A stretch of DNA of 42,591 bases from CBDTTM01 sp965363355. GTDB taxonomy: Bacteria > Bacillota > Negativicutes > Selenomonadales > Selenomonadaceae. This document shows positions 39,567-42,591 of the stretch, piece by piece. The notes beneath the pieces are model-generated. The model was given only the letters and a program-made list of their open reading frames with translations, did not search any database and was not told the origin of the DNA. A program made the translations under genes and the position numbers. The stretch lies in NCBI GenBank assembly GCA_965363355.1, contig CBDTTM010000003.1, forward strand, positions 1 through 42,591. The letters are read 5' to 3'. The first letter of the stretch is position 1; every line of letters begins with the position of its first letter.

Positions 39567-40855
39567 TGGACCAAACTGTGGCAATTTGGATTTTGACCTT
39601 GAGCTTTATCCTATTGATGGTGTTTCGTTTTCCCGTGGCCTTGGTCTTGGCTGGATCGACGCTTTTGACCATGATTTATCTCGATATTCCGCTTGAAGTC
39701 ATGGGACAGCAGATGATCCAGGGGACAAGCTCATTTTCTTTGATGGCAATACCATTTTTTATTCTCACAGGGCAAATCATGGGAGAAGGTGGTCTGGCTT
39801 TGCGCTTGGTTGATTTGGCAAGTCTTTTGGTGGGACGTATACGAGGCGGGCTTGCTTTAGTCAACTGTGTGGCTTGTATGTTTTTTGGCAATATCTCAGG
39901 TTCAGCGGTGGCCGATGCTTCTTCGGTTGGCTCAATTATGATTCCGATGATGAAGCGCAAAGGCTATGATGCGGATTATGCAGTGGGGCTGACGATTTCA
40001 TCCGCCATTCAAGGCGTTGTCGTGCCGCCAAGCCACAATCTGGTATTGTACTCGATCGTTGCGGGCGGAATCTCTATCAAGGCCTTATTTTTGGCGGGCA
40101 TCGTGCCCGGCTTCATCTTGCTCTTTACCTTGATGATCGTTGCTTATATCATGGCGCGCAAGCGCGGCTACTCCAAGGGAGACCCAGTAGAGCGCTCGGC
40201 GATTCCTGGGATTGTTCTCAATGGGCTCTTGTCGCTCTCTCCGGCTTTTGTTATTTTGGGCGGCATCATCTCTGGTCTGTTTACTGCCAGTGAAGCCGGG
40301 GCAGTCGCGGCCACGTATGCTTTTATTTTGGCATTTGGCTATTACCGGGACGTACCACTGAAAAATATGGTTCCGGTGCTTAAACGGACTTTTCGTATCG
40401 TGTTGATGGTGTTTTTTCTCATTTCTGCATCGGCTGCCTTTGGCTGGGTCTTGGCCTATTTAAAGATTCCGATGTTGATTACCGAGATGTTTTTGGCGGT
40501 TTCGTCAAATCCAATTATCATCTTATTTATGATCAATATCTTGCTTTTGATCCTCGGCGGGCCGATGGATATGGCACCGATGATCCTGATTATGACACCT
40601 ATTTTACTGCCAGTATGTACGGCGATGGGAATCGATCCAGTTCATTTTGGCCTGATCCTTATTTTTAATGCGGGAATGGGGCTTTTGACACCACCGGTTG
40701 GAACCGTTCTTTTCGTTGGCTGCGGCATTGGCGGCGTATCCCTTACGCAGGGCACAAAAGCAATGATGCCATTTTTTTCAGCAATGCTGGTCGTCCTTCT
40801 CATCATTACTTATATTCCTAGTGTTGTTTTATGGCTGCCCTCGATGTTCAAGTAA
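39566..40855 (+). CDS. dctM: TRAP transporter large permease (DctM)
   Basis: A 429-residue permease with about twelve hydrophobic segments. Family motifs: FPVALVLAGSTLL, FFILTGQIMGEGGLALRLVDLAS, FGNISGSAVADASSVGSIMIPMMKRKGYD, VVPPSHNLVLYSIVAGG, and GMGLLTPPVGTVLFVG. It imports a carboxylate driven by a sodium or proton gradient. It starts at GTG 39566 with AGGAGG ten bases before, inside dctQ. Confidence 0.96.
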   Translation: MDQTVAIWILTLSFILLMVFRFPVALVLAGSTLLTMIYLDIPLEVMGQQMIQGTSSFSLMAIPFFILTGQIMGEGGLALRLVDLASLLVGRIRGGLALVNCVACMFFGNISGSAVADASSVGSIMIPMMKRKGYDADYAVGLTISSAIQGVVVPPSHNLVLYSIVAGGISIKALFLAGIVPGFILLFTLMIVAYIMARKRGYSKGDPVERSAIPGIVLNGLLSLSPAFVILGGIISGLFTASEAGAVAATYAFILAFGYYRDVPLKNMVPVLKRTFRIVLMVFFLISASAAFGWVLAYLKIPMLITEMFLAVSSNPIIILFMINILLLILGGPMDMAPMILIMTPILLPVCTAMGIDPVHFGLILIFNAGMGLLTPPVGTVLFVGCGIGGVSLTQGTKAMMPFFSAMLVVLLIITYIPSVVLWLPSMFK

Positions 40856-40912
40856 AGACTTGATGGAGAGCTGTCCGATAGATCATAGATTAAATATGGG
40901 AGGAATCATACG

Positions 40913-41923
40913 ATGAATGTGAAAAAAACAATCGCGGGTGCACTTACCTTATTGGTGGCAGGATCTGTAATCGTGGGGTGCGGCGCAAAGAAGGAAGCTG
41001 CGACGGACAAGAAAGAAGGGGCGTCCTATACGTTCCGCTTGGCCGAAACGCATCCGGCAGATTATCCAACAACTATGGGGGATAAGAAATTTGCTGAATT
41101 GGTGGGTGAGAGAACCAATGGTCGCATCAAGATCGAGGTATTTCCATCAAGCCAGTTAGGGGAAGAAAAAGCGGTATTGGAACAAATCCAGCTCGGGGCG
41201 ATCGAGTTCACGCGGGTCAGTTCGTCGCCGCTCGCGGAGTTCAATAAAGCTTTTGGGGTGTATGGTCTGCCATATATTTTTGATAATGACGATCACATGT
41301 GGCGCTTCTTAGAAAGCGAAGAAGGTGTGAAAATGCTCGATGGGCTGGAAAGCTCAAAGATGAAGGGACTGGCTTATTATAGCTCCGGGGCTCGCAGCTT
41401 TTATACCAAGAACCCAGTGAATTCAGTGGAAGGCATGAAAGGCCTTAAGATCCGTGTCCAACAGAGCAAAATCAATATGGATCTCATTTCCGCACTGGGC
41501 GCAAGTGCAACGCCTATGCCGTACGGTGAAGTGTTCAGCGGGCTGCAGACAGGCGTAATCGATGGCGCGGAAAACAACGCACCAAGCTATTTGACAGCAA
41601 ACCATTATCAAGCGGCAAAAAACTATATTTTGGATTCGCATCAACGCGTCCCGGAAGTATTGCTGATGAGCAAGAGTGTATGGGATAAACTTTCCAATGA
41701 AGATCGCAAGATCATAAAACAGGCAGCGCTTGATTCGGTTAAAACGCAGCGCGAAGAGTGGAATAAATTCGAAAAGAAGGCAATGGAACAGTTAAAAACA
41801 GAAGGTGTAGTGGTTACGGATGTAGCTGATTTGAAACCATGGCAGGAGGCTGTAAAATCTGTTATCGAAAAATACACGAACGATTTCAAAGAACAACTTG
41901 ATGTGATTGCAAAGCTGCGCTGA
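40913..41923 (+). CDS. dctP: TRAP transporter binding lipoprotein (DctP)
   Basis: A 336-residue solute-binding protein. The signal peptide ends in a lipobox VIVGC with Cys23, so it is membrane-anchored. The fold shows FRLAETHPADYPTTMGDKKFAELV at the start, the ligand-binding Arg in GLKIRVQQS, and GEVFSGLQTGVIDGAENNAPSY. Ligands of this family are usually C4-dicarboxylates, sugar acids or similar. TGGGAGG precedes the start. The gene order Q-M-P is complete; a probable sensor kinase gene follows. Confidence 0.95.
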   Translation: MNVKKTIAGALTLLVAGSVIVGCGAKKEAATDKKEGASYTFRLAETHPADYPTTMGDKKFAELVGERTNGRIKIEVFPSSQLGEEKAVLEQIQLGAIEFTRVSSSPLAEFNKAFGVYGLPYIFDNDDHMWRFLESEEGVKMLDGLESSKMKGLAYYSSGARSFYTKNPVNSVEGMKGLKIRVQQSKINMDLISALGASATPMPYGEVFSGLQTGVIDGAENNAPSYLTANHYQAAKNYILDSHQRVPEVLLMSKSVWDKLSNEDRKIIKQAALDSVKTQREEWNKFEKKAMEQLKTEGVVVTDVADLKPWQEAVKSVIEKYTNDFKEQLDVIAKLR

Positions 41924-41944
41924 GCTTAAACTAAAGGAGGTTCA

Positions 41945-41980
41945 GAGAGGATAATATCTTTTCTGGGCCTCTTTTATTTA
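41945..41980 (+). terminator. Weak terminator candidate after dctP
   Basis: An AGAGG segment (around 41945-41951) can pair with CCTCTTTT (around 41970-41977), followed by a T-rich stretch. The stem is short. Confidence 0.4.
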
Positions 41981-42080
41981 TACCTTATTTTTTCTTGTTG
42001 GAGGCAAGAAACGGTAGCAGGTATCGTTTACTCTAGCAGCGAATAGAATAAAAAAGTCTTTTTATAGGAGAAGCAGCGAT

Positions 42081-42591
42081 ATGATTGCAGGGTTAAAAAA
42101 GGCAATGTTGCATTTTATTGGGGAGACGATTTTGCTCCGGGAATATTCCTTAGCCCAAAAATTGGCGGTTTTTTCAGCTTTTTTGATTACGATTCCGGTT
42201 CTTGTCATGGGCGTCATTTCTTATTATCATTCAGCCAGCGTTCTTGAAGATGAAGTTCGGGCTTATCGGTCGCAAATCAATGAACAGGTAAAGACGCAGA
42301 TTGAATATTATTTGCGCGATGTTGAAATAAGTGGGCTAAAAATCATCAATTATCCGGATATGAAAGATTTTTTGCGGCTATATGATCAGCGGGATGTCGA
42401 CCTTACAGCGAGCAGGGAAAGCATAAGGAATTTACTAGTCAACACGGTGTATTCGCGCCCGGATATTTCGAGTGTGTCGTTGATCATGGATCGAGGAACC
42501 GTAATCAATAGTTCGGGATTTGAGGGCGAGTATGATATTGAAAAACTCCGCCACGCCTATTGGTATAATTCAATACCAAGAGATGGAAATT
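42081..42591 (+). CDS. Probable YesM-type sensor histidine kinase (5' part)
   Basis: An open frame from ATG 42081, with AGGAGAAG upstream, runs to the window end (170 residues). The start is a cytoplasmic stretch, then a membrane segment (about 30-50, LAVFSAFLITIPVLVMGVISYY), then an extracytoplasmic sensor region (YHSASVLEDEVRAYRSQINEQVKTQIEYYLRDVE, YSRPDISSVSLIMDRGTVINSS). This layout is typical of YesM/LytS-type kinases with a double-Cache sensor; HAMP and kinase domains would lie beyond the window. It follows the TRAP operon and probably senses its substrate. Kinase identity is inferred because the catalytic part is not visible. Confidence 0.7.
   Translation, partial: MIAGLKKAMLHFIGETILLREYSLAQKLAVFSAFLITIPVLVMGVISYYHSASVLEDEVRAYRSQINEQVKTQIEYYLRDVEISGLKIINYPDMKDFLRLYDQRDVDLTASRESIRNLLVNTVYSRPDISSVSLIMDRGTVINSSGFEGEYDIEKLRHAYWYNSIPRDGN

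Noticed and set aside
1..42591. Search by eye for CRISPR arrays, insertion sequences, integrases, tRNA and rRNA genes
   Set aside because: None seen; the only tandem repeats are the coding 90-nt units at 4675-4926 and 5405-5656.

Overview
The window looks like chromosomal DNA of an anaerobic, motile, moderately low-GC Firmicute. I think a member of the Negativicutes (Selenomonas/Sporomusa-like) is most likely. Pointers are the Clostridium kluyveri-like 4-hydroxybutyrate dehydrogenase, the TRAP transporter, the PPK1/Ppx pair, clear Shine-Dalgarno sequences with frequent TTG and GTG starts, and many intrinsic terminators. No marker settles the taxonomy. I see no tRNA, rRNA, insertion sequence, prophage or CRISPR.

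Layout. 1-4.0 kb: a small unknown gene; a minus-strand pair coding for a UgtP/MGDG-synthase-like glycosyltransferase and a zinc phospholipase C-like protein; a mazEF toxin-antitoxin pair; a NagD-like HAD phosphatase. 4.0-5.7 kb: two tandem paralogues coding for small exported proteins made of exact 30-residue YHPV repeats, preceded by an orphan MerR-type promoter. 5.7-8.4 kb: a YesN/AraC response regulator and a PAS-GGDEF diguanylate cyclase. 8.4-12.1 kb: a biotin-related operon (hotdog/MaoC-like protein, BioY, thiolase, acyl-CoA ligase) behind a candidate BirA operator. 12.1-13.7 kb: TPP riboswitch with thiD, then a Ser/Thr-rich small protein. 13.7-20.3 kb: polar amino-acid ABC transporter, PucR-type regulator, GABA-type aminotransferase and 4-hydroxybutyrate dehydrogenase, which together look like a GABA (or 5-aminovalerate) utilisation locus. 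20.3-25 kb: FetAB-like iron exporter, YghZ-like aldo-keto reductase, chemoreceptor. 25-32.6 kb: GPH sugar symporter with cre-like operators, phosphohexomutase, EamA transporter, DJ-1 family protein, exported double thioredoxin-fold protein without CxxC, bicupin and a small unknown. 32.7-36.5 kb: small exported His-rich protein (minus strand) and ppx-ppk. 36.5-42.6 kb: AraC regulator divergent from an Fsr-like MFS efflux pump, a DctQMP TRAP transporter, and the start of a probable YesM-type sensor kinase running off the end.

The most interesting pattern is regulatory. The glycosyltransferase/phospholipase operon is preceded by four TTAACA-like direct repeats with an exact 11-bp period. The ppx-ppk operon has three such repeats. 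This is the geometry of Gram-positive PhoP (Pho) boxes. Read together, it suggests a phosphate-starvation module in which phospholipids are cleaved to diacylglycerol, the diacylglycerol is glycosylated to a phosphorus-free lipid, and polyphosphate is turned over. The two YHPV-repeat genes have related 11-bp-period direct repeats (TTTTCA) at matching positions and may belong to the same or a similar OmpR/PhoB-type regulon. These functional links are inference; the repeats and their spacing can be read directly.
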